Made by a program: the position numbers and the translations under genes. Shown piece after piece: positions 1 through 11,986 of a DNA stretch of 64,000 bases. This DNA is from Marvania coccoides (taxonomy: Eukaryota; Chlorophyta; Trebouxiophyceae; Chlorellales; Chlorellaceae). Below the pieces are notes generated by a model. The model did not search any database. It had not been told where the DNA came from and saw nothing but the letters and a program-made list of their open reading frames with translations. Every line of letters starts with the position of its first letter. Position 1 is the first letter of the stretch. Location of the stretch: the NCBI GenBank assembly GCA_963854735.1, contig OY978109.1, positions 372,001-436,000 on the forward strand, read 5' to 3'.

Positions 1-868
1 TGAAGTGGAGGTACGTTATTTGGCTACTCCAGATATGATGGAAAGGGCTGAGCACCTCCCGAGCGGCGGGGTGGTCTCAGACCAGGCTGGAAACCGCGGG
101 GTGGTCCGGAAACCGCCTGCAGCTGCCGCAGCACGGTGAGAGACGTCACCGCTTCGTTCAAGACCCCCATTTTCAAATATTATTGCTGGGCGGCAATCTT
201 TTGGCAGCTGGAGTCACCGGATTTAATGCGAGGCACTCTGAAGCGCCGTGCAAAAGCGCTGAAGGACTGTAACCGCTGGAAATCTCGCTTGAGGTTTTTG
301 GTGTCCTTGTGTTGGAAGCTGAGCGTTGGGAACAGCTGTGGATGGCGGAGAAAGTGAGAGCGAAGAGCGGAGCATGTGCTTGCACAAGCCACCCTACGTA
401 GTATATACGAAGTGAAAAAATTCGGTTAGAAGATTACGGGTTTATGGTTTAGGAGAGAAAAAACAGAGAGAGACGTGCCTGTCACGGAGCTCAAGCTTGG
501 CAAATATTTTGGCAAGGGATGGAATTTCTGAACTGTGGTGCCTCACGTCGCAGAGCTCGATTATAGGCGAGCACGCCAGCATCGTGTATTTTAATAATTT
601 AGAAATTGTTTATTTGGCAGGGAAACAAGTCTGAGTGCTGCGAAAATCTGCTTGGTTTTTTCTTTGCACAAAACAAAAACGAGGCAGGCATGACAAGAAA
701 CTGAATTATGACCAACGCACCATGTACATCCGCATCTCTCCTTACTAGCGGCGACAGCCTTCTCCAGTGCTGGCAGGCAAGCCCTCCCCTGTGCACCCGT
801 CCCGATGCAACCTAAGCTTTTAATTACAATAAAAAAAATCACGGTCATCTCAAAATTAATTTCATCTC
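1..868. other. Intergenic, no gene recognised
   Basis: Only short open frames without recognisable motifs or convincing splice structure are present on either strand. The right part is the 3' flank of the MSH6 gene, which ends at 869. Confidence 0.5.
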
Positions 869-3800
869 TCACACGGCCATCGCTTCCAGCGCCTGGCGCG
901 CCTCGGCCACCGCCGCCTTCACCGCCGCCGCGTCTCCGCTCCTCGCCGCAGCCACCACCCTCCTCCGCACAGCCTCCAGCGCCTCCTCTCCCTCTCCTTC
1001 TCCCTCCTCGTCCACCTCCATCGCCGCCACTGCGTCCACCCCCAGAGGCAGCTCTCTCAGCCCAGCCACCCCCCTTTCAGCTGCGCGCTCACTCACCAAA
1101 GCCGCCCGGCGCACCACGCGCTCAGGGAGCCCCGCCAGGCGCGCCACGTTGACGCCGTACGACTTGGGGCACGCGCCGTCGGTGATTCGGTACAAAAATG
1201 TGACGTGATCCACGCCGCCGCTTTCTTCTGCCGCCGTCACCGCACAGGCCATGTGCTTGATCGCCACGGCGGGGTCGTCGGCGTGGGAGTCGGAGATGTG
1301 GTGGTAGTGCGTGGCAAACACCCCGCGGCACCGCACGGAGCCCGCCAAGTGGTCCAGCACCGCCGCGGCGATGGCGGCGCCGTCGGTCGTTGCGGTGCCC
1401 CTGCCGAGCTCGTCCAGCGCCACCAGCGAGTGGCGCGTCGCGGATGCCAGCGCCGCGGCCGTCTCCGACAGCTCCACGAAGAACGTCGACTGCCCCAGCA
1501 TGATGCGGTCGCGGGCGCCCATGCGCACAAATGCAGCGTCAACCGGCGTCAGCTCCAGGCTCTCCGCGGGGACCCACGCCCCCACCTGCGCTGCCACCGC
1601 CGCTAGGCACACCTGCCGCATTAGCGTGGACTTGCCGCCCATGTTTGGGCCGGTCAGGACCACAAATGGCGGGGCGGAGTCGCCGCCCAAAACCACGTCG
1701 TTCGGGACGAACGCGCCGCCGGAACCGGCCACGCCCGCCGGGTGACGCAGCCCCGTGGCTCGCAGCACCGGGGGGGAGGCTGCAGCCCAGGGCAGGATGG
1801 TGGGCCGCGACATCGGGGCAGCGCCGCTGGCGGCGGCCACCGCCAAGCTCATCAGCGCGTCCAGCGTGGCGGTGGCGTCCACCGCGGCGGTCCAGACGGC
1901 GGAGTGTTCGGCGAAGCCGCGCAGGATGGAGCGCAGGATGCCCGACTGCGCTCTTTCTTTGGCGTCCAGAGCGGCCTCGCGGTCGGCCACCAAGGAGCGG
2001 AGCTCAGTGTTGGTGTAGCGCTTGACCCCCTTCTTGCCCTGCATGGACTCCCAGGTGCGCGGCACCGTAACGGCCTGCAGCGGATAGGAGTTGTCTTAGT
2101 AAGCGATAGAGAAAAATAACGGGGGAATTCTATGAAGTGAATGGCGGACGGGGAAAGGAGAGGAGAGGAGGGAGAAAAGGGGCTTGAATGCACGAGACTT
2201 GCAAAGCAAAGCCTCTCCATCTTTGCGTTAATTTTAATTCCAAAATGAAATATCTTCATCAGACTTGCTTGAGATGAGAATGAAAAAAAGAAAAAAAAAC
2301 GGCTATGAAATATATCAAAAAAACAAATTTCTCACCTCTGGAACCTCGATCACGTGGCTCTCCTTGTTTAGCGACGCGTACCGCACCTCCCTGCACCCCA
2401 GCTCCGCCTTCAGCTCCTTCAGGTGCTCCTGCAGCGCGTCCTCAGCCGCCTCCACCGCCGCCTCGGCAGCGTCGTACTCAGCATCCACTCCTGCCCCAGG
2501 AACCACCTTTCCAGTCCTCTCTGCCTCCTCCCAGTCGGCAGCGCCCTTCATTTCCCCAAGCGGACCCTCCATCGCAGGGAATCTCCCCCGGCCAGCGGTC
2601 ACTAGGTCCAGCAGCAGCGGGGCGGTGGCGCCGCACCCGGCGAACGCCTGCGCGGCCTCCTTCACGCGCTCTAGCGCGCGCAGCGCGCCGGCGAACGCGG
2701 TCACGCGCTTCTTGGAGACGTCCTCGTAGAGAATGACCTTGGGGGAGTCGCGAGCGGAGCCCAGGCCGGCCCCGGTGGCGCCGAGGCGGGCCAGAGCTCG
2801 CTCCAGGTCCGCGACGCCCGCCAGCGCGCGGCGCGCGGCGCCCGCGGCCTCCTCCGCGGGGCCCAGAAGGTCCGCGACCGCGTCCTGCCGCGCCACGATG
2901 TCGGCAACGCGGCACAGCGGGCGGCACAGCCACTGCCGCAGCCGCCGCCGCCCAAACGGCGTGGTGCAGTGGTCCAGAGCCGCCAGCAGCGTCCCTGCGA
3001 TGCCACCCTCGCTGTTCTCCATGATCTCCAGGTTCTCCAGCGCCGGGCCGTCCAGGGCCATGAAGGGGGGAGGGGTTAACCCCCCTTCAGCGCATCCGCC
3101 AGCAGCGTTGTTTTCGGTGGAGCTGTGAGCGCCGCCGACGCCCACCGCCTCCTCCAACGGCACCATCCGTCCTGCACCCAGCACCCGCCGGTCCAGCAGC
3201 GCCGCCTGGAGGTAGCTCACGCACCCCCCCAGCGCCGCAACGGCGGCGGCGTTGCCGCATTTGTCTTCCGCCATTGCCTGCAGCACCGCCGGAAGATCTC
3301 CCTTGGGGAAGTAGCGGTACGCCGTTAGAGCACCAGCGCCAGAAGACGCGCCCCCTTCGCTGTCTTCAGCGGTGGGCGGGGCCAGCAGCCGGCGCCACGT
3401 CTCCTCGGCGTCCCAAAAATGGCCGTCCCCGAGGCCTGAAGGCAGCTCATTGTACGTGGGGGACGCCAGCACGCCCTTGACCACGCGGCGGGACGCGCCA
3501 GACAGCTCCCCGCCCCCCTTTCCTCCCCCTCGGGGAATAACAATTTCCACAGGGCTGAGAGCGGTGAGCGCCGCCCGCAGCCGCCCCCGCAGGTCATCGT
3601 CAAACCACTGCCCCACCAGCAGTTGCCCGGTGGCCACATCCACCGCCGCAGCGCCGATCCAGACCTTTTCCCGCGCGCCCGCCTCCGCCGCCGCGCCTCC
3701 GCATTCAATGGGGGCTTCGGCCACCGCCATTACGTACTGCGCGTCCGTCACCGCGCCCATCATCTCCGCGTCCGTCAGGGTGCCTTTCGTCAGCACCGCC

Positions 3801-5453
3801 ACCTTCTCCCGGCGCACCACGTTGTCTTTCTTCAGCCCCGCTTTCTTCCTGGCCTCGTTCCGCACCGCCAGCATGTCTGGCGTCTCCGTCTGCTCCACCA
3901 CGACCACGCGGTGCCCCGCGCGCGCCAGCCGCTCCGCCATCTGCGCGTACGCGGCCTCAGGGAACCCGGCGTGCGGCTGCTCGCCCTTCATGTAGCTCAG
4001 ACCCAGCACCTCCGCTCCCACGTGGGCGTCCATCTCAAACAACTCGTAAAATTTGCCCATTTTGAAGAGAATCACCGATTGCCAGTTGACCGCCTTGAAC
4101 TCCCACCACTGCCGCTGACCCTCGCTCACTTTTTGCTGCTTGAACCACTCTGGCGGGACGTAAACTGTGGAGGGGTCGTACCCGGGGTCTCCGGGCCGCC
4201 GCTTGGCCGCGTCGCGGATCTTGTCGGGCCGCAGGAACGGGAACCGCGCGGTCTCGCGCGCGGTGAACCGGGAGGCGTCGTTGGCGTCTGTAAAAATGAA
4301 GAGGAAACAAGGGTGAGGGGATTGAAAACCCGAATGTTTGAATGTTGAGAGTAGTGTTATAGGGAGTTTTTAGCAGAAATAAAGTGGTAAATACTCACCA
4401 GCAGCAGCGCCTTCAGCCAGGGCGGTGGAAGGGGAGCTTCCACCCGCAGCAGCAGGCTTGCGGTCCAGAGCGGAGCGCAAAGCTGCCGCCGAAGCGGGGG
4501 CATGCCCTGCAGTGGGCTTGGCGGGAGGGGCAGTAGAGACTTCCGCTGAGGGTGGGGTGATGCTGATGCGCTGGTTCAGCGCCACGCCAGGCGTGCGAGC
4601 AGCAGAAGCGGGTCCAGCAGCAGGAGTATCCTTATTAGCTGCCGGGGTGGCGGCAGGGTGCATCTTGTTGCTGCCGCTACCGCTGGCGTTGCCCTTCTTC
4701 TTGGCTGCGCCGTCGTCCATCACGTCATCCTCCTCGCTTTCTTCCTCGTCCACCAGACTTTCTTCTTCGTCGCCTGAGCTCTCAGCGCCATCGCTGGCGT
4801 CGTACTCGCTCTCAGAGTCGACCACCTTCTTGGCGGCGGCTTTACCCTTGCCCTTCCTTTTGCGCGCCTCGTCTTCACTGTCTGAATCCTCCAGGTCAGA
4901 AATGCTGCCACCACCGCTGCCGAAGCGCTTGCGCTTCGCCTGCGGCGGTTTCACGCCCAGCAGCTCCATCTTCTCCGCCTCTAGGTCCGCCCACTCCTCC
5001 TCCCCGTCGTCGTACTCCACCAGGTGCTTGCCTGTGGACGCATCAAAGCGTGAAAGCCGGCCCTCATACCAAGCATCATCGTCTGCCCAGAAAACGCGCA
5101 CGCCGCGCCCCACCAGCGCTGTACCGCCCTCTGCTGGCGTTGTCGCTGGCCTGGGTGCGTTTTCAGCTGCTTTGGGGACCGTGGCAGACTGCTGCGTGGG
5201 CTGCTGCGGCTTGGGAGCAGAAGGAGCGGGCTTCTCTGCAACGGCAGGAGCAGTGGAGGGTGCTGCTGCTACTGTAGCGGGAGCCGGGTTTTCCTTCTTA
5301 AGGATTGGGGATCGAGGGAAGAGCTTGTAAGAATTGTGCGCAAAGATATTTTTTGAAATCATTAAAATTTGATCTCACCTTGGGCTTGCTGGAGAAGAAC
5401 GCCTGAATGGAGCGCTGCCCCTGCAACGGCTCGGCCTTCTTCTTCGGTGCCAT
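869..5453 (-). CDS. MSH6: DNA mismatch repair protein MSH6, plant type with Tudor domain
   Basis: MutS-family ATPase that pairs with MSH2 (MutS-alpha) to recognise base mismatches and small loops in the nucleus. Four exons, in gene order: 5379-5453, 4399-5323, 2336-4287, 869-2074. All introns are GT-AG, phases fit, and the predicted length is 1385 aa. The N-terminus carries a PCNA-binding PIP box (QRSIQAFF, residues 13-20), then a Pro/Ala-rich stretch, a Tudor domain (GRGVRVFWADDDAWYEGRL onward), an acidic/Lys-rich linker and the MutS core. The mismatch-contacting Phe-X-Glu is visible in MGKFYELFEMD. Exon 4 holds the Walker A motif GPNMGGKST, the Walker B region LVALDELGRGT and the helix-turn-helix KSYGVNVARLAGLPERV. 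A Tudor domain in place of PWWP is known from plant MSH6 and supports a green-lineage origin. The first ATG in frame after a stop was not proven; an in-frame codon further upstream cannot be excluded. Confidence 0.95.
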
Positions 5454-6426
5454 CGCTGGCTGCGGTGGCGTCGTTAATTGATTCCGCGGTAGCAAACAGG
5501 GATTATTTCGTTGATGAAAACGGGCGGAGGGTTCGCTAGGAATGCCCGCCCAGCACTTTTATTTCATGTGCAACTTCTTAAATTTAGTTTGGTGGGTTTT
5601 TAATTGGGGAGAGACCAGGGTGGACATTGAAAATTTGAATTGAAAATTTGAATAGGTGTGTGTCAGCTCAGGTCAGGATTGGATTTGCAAGCTCTTCTGC
5701 CGCATAGGTAGCTTGATTTGCTGGTGACGAAGCAAGCTGTGGGTCAACCGACAGCTTGTGGCAATGGCAACAGTTGATAAGTAATGCACTCGCTGCTTTT
5801 GAGCGGTGCTTGCTGCTAGAATTTTAACGACATAAGCAGCGCTCGCGCTTTAACTATTCCCAAAAGCGCAGAACAACCCTTGGGAACACTCGAAGAGTTT
5901 GTTACCTTGTACCTTGTGCACTTCTTTTTGGTGGGACCAACCATCGGCAGTGATGGAAAATTTGCGTCAAGGACCTCTTCTATGAGTGCACCAAATTGAA
6001 GTTTTGGTAATGCTAATAATGAACTAAAAAGGGGCCCCAGCCACGAGTGCTCTCTGTGAAGATGTCTCTAACAAAACATATCAACACATGTGTACAAGTG
6101 CTGCAATCACCCTCCCGTATTTCAATCTCTCCAACTCGTCGCTTAAAAGCACCCATCAGCGTTTTGTGTCCGTACGGAGAGTCTCCGTACGGCTCCGAGG
6201 AATATTATGAGATTGTGTTCAGGATCGAGCCACGGGTAGACTAGAGAATAGCGAACCTACTGATTTAGCCACCAATTTAATTTTATTGCCATCGTGCACC
6301 ACATCAGGGACACACGTCGAGGTCCACCAGGTACGCTTTTGCTTACAACTACGATTCAATGGGGGAAAAAATGCCATTGTTGTTCGCCGGTATTTCTTCG
6401 ACAATCCGAGCCGATGTACCTATTTT
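5454..6426. other. Intergenic region between divergent genes
   Basis: About 1 kb separating MSH6 (-) from the kinase gene (+). No coding exon is supported. It should contain both promoters and 5' UTRs. The one clear structural element is a perfect inverted repeat at 6170-6192, listed separately. Confidence 0.5.
6170..6192. promoter_or_regulatory. Perfect 11-bp inverted repeat upstream of kinase gene
   Basis: Two 11-nt arms (CCGTACGGAGA and TCTCCGTACGG) are exactly complementary around one central G. The element lies about 240 bp upstream of the kinase start and could be a transcription-factor site or an RNA hairpin in the 5' leader. Its function is inferred from position only. Confidence 0.35.
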
Positions 6427-7899
6427 ATGTGTGATTCCAGATCCTTTACTATGACCACCGACCGCCAGTCCTTCCGCCGCGCGTCATCCCGCAAGGGAGC
6501 CTCCGCGCTGGACCGCTCTCTCTCCCTCGACGGCAACCTCTCCCTGACCTTCACGCGGCACCAGTCCAAACTGCAACGCGTCGTCAGCATCCGCGAAGAC
6601 GTCGACGAAGCTGCCCAGCTCACTGCAGAAGTCGTCGCATGGTGCCAAGCCACGCCCGTGCTAGCGGCAGTCCTGGGCACTGGCAGTCCCGTGACGGCCG
6701 CCCCTCTTACCGGCGGCCTTTGTAACGACGTCTGGCGCGTGCAAGGCTCCACCGGCCAGATCTTAGTAAAACGCGCGCAGGGATTTGTGCGCGCTGCGTC
6801 CTCTGTGAAGCTCGCCATCGAGCGCCAGGCCACTGAGGCCGCTGGGCTGGAGCTGGGGTATGCGTGCTCACCTGAGGCCTTCCCCCGCTTCCTGTTTCAC
6901 GACGCCTCCAAGCACCTGCTCGCCACAGAGTTCCTGGAGGACCGGTGCTCGCTTTCCGAAGCCCTCATGCGCGGAGAAATATTCCCCCAGATGGGGCGGC
7001 AGCTGGGGGCAGGCCTGGGAAGGCTGGCTGCAGGCACGAGCCCCTCAGCGCTGGGCCCAGAGGCCACGGCGCGGCTCGCTGCCACGGTGGCGGCATCTGT
7101 GTCTGCGGCAGAGTGCATGGAAACGCACGTTTTTTACCTCCCGTTTGACCCTGCGGTGCCGGAGAACGACTGGCCGGACGTGCTGGACGAGGAGGTGGCG
7201 CGTCTCGTGCACAACGACGCCAAACTGAACGCCGAGCTGGCCGCGCTGCGCCGCCTCTACAAAGAACCGGGGGCGAACAAGTGTCTGGTGCACCACGACG
7301 TGTGGTCAGGCAACATTCTGTGCGCGCCAACCACCACGCACATTATTGACTACGAGTTCGGGGGATGGGGGCCGGCAGCGTTTGATATCGGACACGCCAT
7401 CGCGCACCTGGTGCTAGCCACCACAGTAGTGCGTGCCTTCGCCGACATCGAGGCGGAAGGCGCTGGGTACAACAAGGACTCGAACAAAGAGTCAGACGCC
7501 GACGTCGTCTCTGCCGCGCGCCGCGCCGAGCAGCAGGAGTGGCTGCTGGACTCGATTGGTGAGGCGTACGGCGCGTTCGCCACCGCATTGGCTTCAGCTG
7601 CGAGCGACGGCGAGCCTTCGGCACCTCTGGAAGACGTGCTGGGCTTTGCGGCAGTGGTTCTGCTTCGCTGGACGCTTGGGCAGTTTAACCTGCCTGAAAA
7701 TCTGGGGGTGGAGCGCAACTCGCCGGCGTTTGTGGACGCCACGCGGCGGGCGGTGCGCCTGGGCGCGGCCATGCTGCGTGATCGGCGCAGCATGCGCTCT
7801 GTGCACAGGGTGGCGGAGCTGGTGAGGGCTGAACTGGAGGATCGCCCCGACGTCGCAAAGGCCAAGGCGGGCATGTGGTGGTGCTGCGGAGCGATGTGA
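6427..7899 (+). CDS. Small-molecule kinase, methylthioribose kinase-like (APH fold)
   Basis: Single-exon gene of about 490 aa. The first in-frame ATG is at 6427; a second at 6451 (MTTDRQSF) is an equally good start. The protein has the aminoglycoside-phosphotransferase/choline-kinase fold: an N-lobe strand QILVKRAQGFVR with the ATP-binding Lys, a catalytic loop LVHHDVWSGNIL and a metal-binding segment IIDYEFGGWGPAAFDIG. The order of blocks (VKRAQGFVR; ETHVFYLPFDP; the H-x-D loop; IDYEFGGWGP..FDIG) resembles S-methyl-5-thioribose kinase of the methionine salvage pathway, where the last block normally reads DPEFAFYGP..FDIG. The family is certain; the MTR substrate is inferred from overall pattern, and a choline/ethanolamine or other small-molecule kinase remains possible. 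Confidence 0.7.
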   Translation: MCDSRSFTMTTDRQSFRRASSRKGASALDRSLSLDGNLSLTFTRHQSKLQRVVSIREDVDEAAQLTAEVVAWCQATPVLAAVLGTGSPVTAAPLTGGLCNDVWRVQGSTGQILVKRAQGFVRAASSVKLAIERQATEAAGLELGYACSPEAFPRFLFHDASKHLLATEFLEDRCSLSEALMRGEIFPQMGRQLGAGLGRLAAGTSPSALGPEATARLAATVAASVSAAECMETHVFYLPFDPAVPENDWPDVLDEEVARLVHNDAKLNAELAALRRLYKEPGANKCLVHHDVWSGNILCAPTTTHIIDYEFGGWGPAAFDIGHAIAHLVLATTVVRAFADIEAEGAGYNKDSNKESDADVVSAARRAEQQEWLLDSIGEAYGAFATALASAASDGEPSAPLEDVLGFAAVVLLRWTLGQFNLPENLGVERNSPAFVDATRRAVRLGAAMLRDRRSMRSVHRVAELVRAELEDRPDVAKAKAGMWWCCGAM

Positions 7900-7937
7900 G
7901 TTCAGGCAGCGTCCCAGGTCAGGCGGCGGCGTCAGGG

Positions 7938-8041
7938 GCTGAGCTGAGCTGAGCTGAGCTGAGCTGAGCTGAGCTGAGCTGAGCTGAGCTGAGCTGAGCT
8001 GAGCTGAGCTGAGCTGAGCTGAGCTGAGCTGAGCTGAGCTG
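7938..8041. repeat. (GAGCT)n tandem array, about 21 copies
   Basis: An uninterrupted 5-bp microsatellite of about 104 bp begins 39 bp after the kinase stop codon. Each junction contains AGCT, so the array is rich in overlapping short palindromes. It probably lies in the 3' UTR or just beyond it. Confidence 0.9.
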
Positions 8042-8757
8042 AAGCCATTTTGCACTTGACTCCTTTTCCCGCATAGTTCATCACCGCCGTGGTTGATGTC
8101 ACATTACAAAAATAAGAGCGTACGCGATTTGGTAAAGACTGTATGTGCGTTGTTACTGGCACTCTTTTTGGCGGTGTGTGCGGGAGGGGACTCGGGAAGG
8201 CAATGAGCCGGATCCAGAGCGACGGAGACCTCAAGTAGTAACACTGTAATGCCGCCCTCGTGGCGTTTGACAATTTCAAGTTACCTTTTTTTTTTATTAC
8301 AACAAAGTCGCGTATTTCTGCACTGCAATTAACTTTCTTCCTATTACACATGGCTCTGATGCTGACTTTGTGGTCTAATTTTAGCAGCCTGAAATTTCCA
8401 ACGAAACCGCCGTTGCCAACTTCCTTCCTTTTCCCCCCTTTTTCTACGTATTTGCCGTAGCCTGAGCGCTTTACAACGTCCCACAGACCTTCATTGAGTC
8501 ACTGAATATTGCGTATTTTTTTTGTAAGTTATTATTCATCCTGAGCCAGCCCAAAAACAGCTTCCAAAAATTCAAAGCTGGCAGCGCTCAGAATTCGAGC
8601 AAAACTCTTCGCCCAAGCGGCCTCCTGCAAGGTCGAGCTCATAATTTGAATTCCGGGTTGTCTCTCTGTCACGAAGATCAAACAGAAAAACCAGCGCCGC
8701 CCGTTTCGCCGCACCCAGCGCAAGAAAATCTCATCATTTACATTTTATAATATCAAA
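8042..8757. other. Intergenic, no gene recognised
   Basis: AT-rich spacer between the kinase gene and the phosducin-like gene. I see no coding exon or RNA gene; the distal part should hold the promoter of the downstream gene. Confidence 0.5.
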
Positions 8758-9608
8758 ATGACAGAGTATCACACCGTGTACAAGGGCGCCGAGGGCGAAA
8801 CAACAGAGTGGGACGATTTACAGCGCAAGCACGGCAACCTCCCAGCCAAGGTACACCGAAATATCGTTTTTTTCTTTCACCGCCACTGCCTGCCTTCGCT
8901 CCTCCTATTTACCCTAAAACAAGCCATTTCCTCATCGCCCGCTTCCTTCTCCACCCTCACTAGGAGTCTGTGTGGAAGCCCGATGCGTTCGTGCCCGAGG
9001 AGGACACTGTCAAGGATGAGGCTTTCTTGGAGAAAAAGGACGTCGAGGAGCTGGAAGAGATGGAGGACGAGTTCGCCGACGATCGGTTTTTAGAAGAATA
9101 CCGCCGCCGTCGCATCGACGAGCTCAAACGCGGCGCCGCTAGGCCTCGTTTCGGCTCATTGGAGCCCATCGGTGGGCCCGATTTTGTCGCCCAGGTCACC
9201 AACGCAGGAGACGGCGTGTGGGTGGTGTGCCACCTGTACAAGGACGCCGTATCCGACTGCGGCATCTTGAACGCCTGCCTGAAGGAGCTCGCGGTGCGCT
9301 ACCCGTCGTCTAAATTTGTTAAGATTGTGGCCACCGATTGCATCCCTGGCTACCCAGATGAGAACCTGCCCACGGTGCTGCTGTACCACAACGGCAAGTG
9401 CGTGACGACGGTAGTGGGGTTGAAGCCGCTGGGAGGGCAGGGGACTAGCCCTGATAGAGTGGCGATGGCTTTGAATGTGCACGGGCCGGTGTGTGGGGAT
9501 TCAGAGGAGGAAGCTGCGGCGCAGGTAAAGGGGGTGGTGGGGGCGTTGATTGAGGAGCGGGCGCGGCAGCAGGAGGAGGCGGACGATGAAGACAGCGATT
9601 TCGACTGA
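8758..9608 (+). CDS. PLP3: Phosducin-like protein 3 (thioredoxin-fold chaperonin cofactor)
   Basis: Two exons, 8758-8850 and 8964-9608, joined by a GT-AG intron in phase 0; 245 aa. The protein starts MTEYHTVYKGAEGETTEWDD, followed by an acidic helix-rich segment (EEDTVKDEAFLEKKDVEELE), a thioredoxin-like domain (VWVVCHLYKDAVSDCGILN, then KFVKIVATDCIPGYPDENLP with the usual cis-Pro region) and an acidic tail DDEDSDFD. This architecture and length match phosducin-like protein 3/VIAF, which assists the cytosolic chaperonin CCT in folding tubulin and actin. The canonical thioredoxin CxxC is absent, as expected for the family. It is convergent with the NUDCD1-like gene, with 175 bp between the stop codons. 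Confidence 0.88.
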
Positions 9609-9783
9609 GCTTCTTAGATAGAGATTTTTTGAGGCGTTTAAAAAAACGGTCTTCATGTGGATGTAAGCATTCATTCATTTTTCAAGCGGTATTATTTGTT
9701 CAAATTTTGAGTTCGAGCAGATCCACTTCCTCCTTATCATGGTTGACCAAGTTCCCTACAGAACGGTGCTGTTTTATTGAGTT

Positions 9784-11765
9784 TTATTGAGCGGGCAAAT
9801 AAACAGCGAGGAAATTTGCGGTGAGAACGGCCAACACCTGCTCTCCTTGCTCCAATCCTTCCTTTTTTTTTCCAGCCAGCAGCAGCGCCGCTCCCAACAC
9901 CCCTCCTCCACCGCTGCTGTCTCCGCCTTGGCTGCTCAACTGCAGGTCAACCACTTGCTGCTCCCCGTACCGCTCCTCGAGAGACACCCTGCCATACAGG
10001 TAGCAATACTGCCGCGCCTCCACCAGCGCTGCAGCCAACGGACCCTCCTCCGCCCTCCTAGCAGCGGCCGCCAGCAAAAACTTCCGCTGCAGCTTCCCGG
10101 CAGCTACATATGCCAGTGCTGGCACAGACGCCACGTGGCTGACGGCAAACCCAGCAGCGAGGCGGGAGCAGTCGCTAGAAGGCAGTACTTCCACTACCGC
10201 ACAGTCCACGTCATCAGTAAGGCTCAGCCGCAACCCGCCAATACCACCACCGTTTTCACTTGTACTGCTGAAAATTTGGCAGCCCAGGAGCCGGTGGGGC
10301 TGGCACGGCATCCGTTGGGTGCACGTCAAGGGCGGCAGGCCGGCGGAAGCGGATGCGGCGACTGTTTCTTCTTCCGCTTCGGGAAGGAAGCTCAGTAAGG
10401 AACAAGACGGCTCTGAACCCATTGCGCCCACGCCATCCGGCCCGCTTTCCTTAAACACATCGGCGTACGCCTCCCGCTGCTGTTCATTGACGTCTTCTAA
10501 CTGTGTTTTTGAAAGCAAATAAGGGGTAAGATTTGAGCAGCACGTCGAAAAACAACAACAAAAGGAAAGGTAATGAGTAGGAAAACGCTTGCCTGGTCAG
10601 AAGAGGTGAGGTGCGCCAAGCGAGCGGCAACGGCAGCCAGCGTCCGTGGGCTCACGGCATCTTCCTCTTCATCGAAGTTTTCTACAGCTCCGCCCTCGGT
10701 TGCTGCTTCTCCGCTCAGAGTGGTTCCGCAGCTGCCGTTGATGCTCAAATGCTGCAGCTGTGGCCCTGATTCCTCACCACCGTCGCCAGCACAGTCAGTG
10801 TCGATCGCCAGCACCACTCCGCCAGTGTCAGCGCGGCACAGCGCGCCGTAGGGAGGCAGAGAAGAGCGCTCCAGCATCTGCATCGCTGCCACCTCTAAAC
10901 TCTTCCAACTCGCACCGTTCGACCCTGCCGCAGCTGCTGATGTGGGTTCTTCGTCGTCTCTGAGCAGCAGCGTAGCTGCAAACACCTCACAGCGAGTTGA
11001 ATTGGCCGTATTGGAATCTGCATGACGGCCAGAACTTTCTTCCTTTCGGGGGGGCACAACCGCCCAGAAGACGGCCAGAAACTTCCTGGGGGAGAGCTGC
11101 GAGGCGGCCAACAGCTGAAATGGGCGGAAGCCTTGCAGGGGGGCTCGGGGGCGGAGCGGGTGCACAATTTTCGATGGAGAGACAAACTTAGCAGCATTGG
11201 CGGAAAAGGCCGTCCATTCAGGCTCGGATGGGGGTTGTTTGGTGATTGTGAGAAGCTGGAGGTCGCCCCTGCCACTTGAGACGAACATCAGCGTTGTTTC
11301 TGAGGAGCTGGGGGGGGTGGAAACTTCAGCCACGGTGGGCATGAGCGGAGCATCAGAGAGGAGGTGAAGCTGCTCTGTAGCTAGCGATAAACCTACGCAA
11401 ATGATCGGTTTGACGCATATTAAACTTGAAACGTTTGAAATGTAGAATAAGAAGGGAATTATGGACGTACCGTGCAAAAATGTGAGCGGCGGTTCAGCGG
11501 GGCCTTCGAGATTAATTCTGTGCAGCTCTGGCCCGTTTGCGCCGGCCAGAAACACGTAGTTGCTGCCAGGTTGGGTGAGCAGCGCATTGTGCAGCGCAGA
11601 GTTGCGGGCGTGGACGTAGTCGGTGGAAAAGATCTCTGGAATAAAGACTGGGCAAGGGAGAGGGATCTCTCTGCGCTGCGGAGTGGGCTTTCCGCTGAGC
11701 CTCCAGCTCTCAAACCCAAGGTTGGACAAGGAGCGGTCCAGTTCCAGGTGCAGCTGGCTCGCCAT
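9784..11765 (-). CDS. NUDCD1: NUDCD1-like protein lacking the CS domain
   Basis: Three exons in gene order 11471-11765, 10593-11392 and 9784-10500; 603 aa. Intron 1 is GT-AG; intron 2 uses a GC donor (CAG|GCAAGC), the only nearby site that keeps frame. Segments that follow the order of animal NUDCD1: FESWRLSGKPTPQRREIPL near residue 20, FSTDYVHARNSALHNALL, LPPYGALCRADTGGVVLAI, LAAVAARLAHLTSSDQ at the end of exon 2, and HVASVPALAYVAAGKLQRKF with YCYLYGRV in exon 3. Between the third and fourth blocks the animal protein has a roughly 85-residue CS (p23-like) domain; here only a Gly/Glu-rich linker of about 55 residues is present. Family assignment rests on these remembered blocks and needs a profile search. 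It is head to head with the GNAT-like gene (221 bp apart). Confidence 0.7.
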
Positions 11766-11986
11766 GAATTTGTTGTGATCTTGAGTGTTTGAAATCAATT
11801 AATTGAGGGGTGAACGGCTCATGAAACCCCTAGAAATCGTTCAAATAGGACATCAAAATTAAAATACCTCGATTTGCAAACGCCAAAATGTAATTTTGGG
11901 TTTCGAAATAATTTCGGATCGCCCCTTTCGGAGTCGCATCCGGGATGTGCAAAATAAAAAGTTTACAATTTTACAATATATAAGAA

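Noticed and set aside
7938..8041. Coding repeat protein on the minus strand (SAQLS repeats)
   Set aside because: A 5-bp microsatellite is open in several frames by composition; no start or splice context supports a gene.
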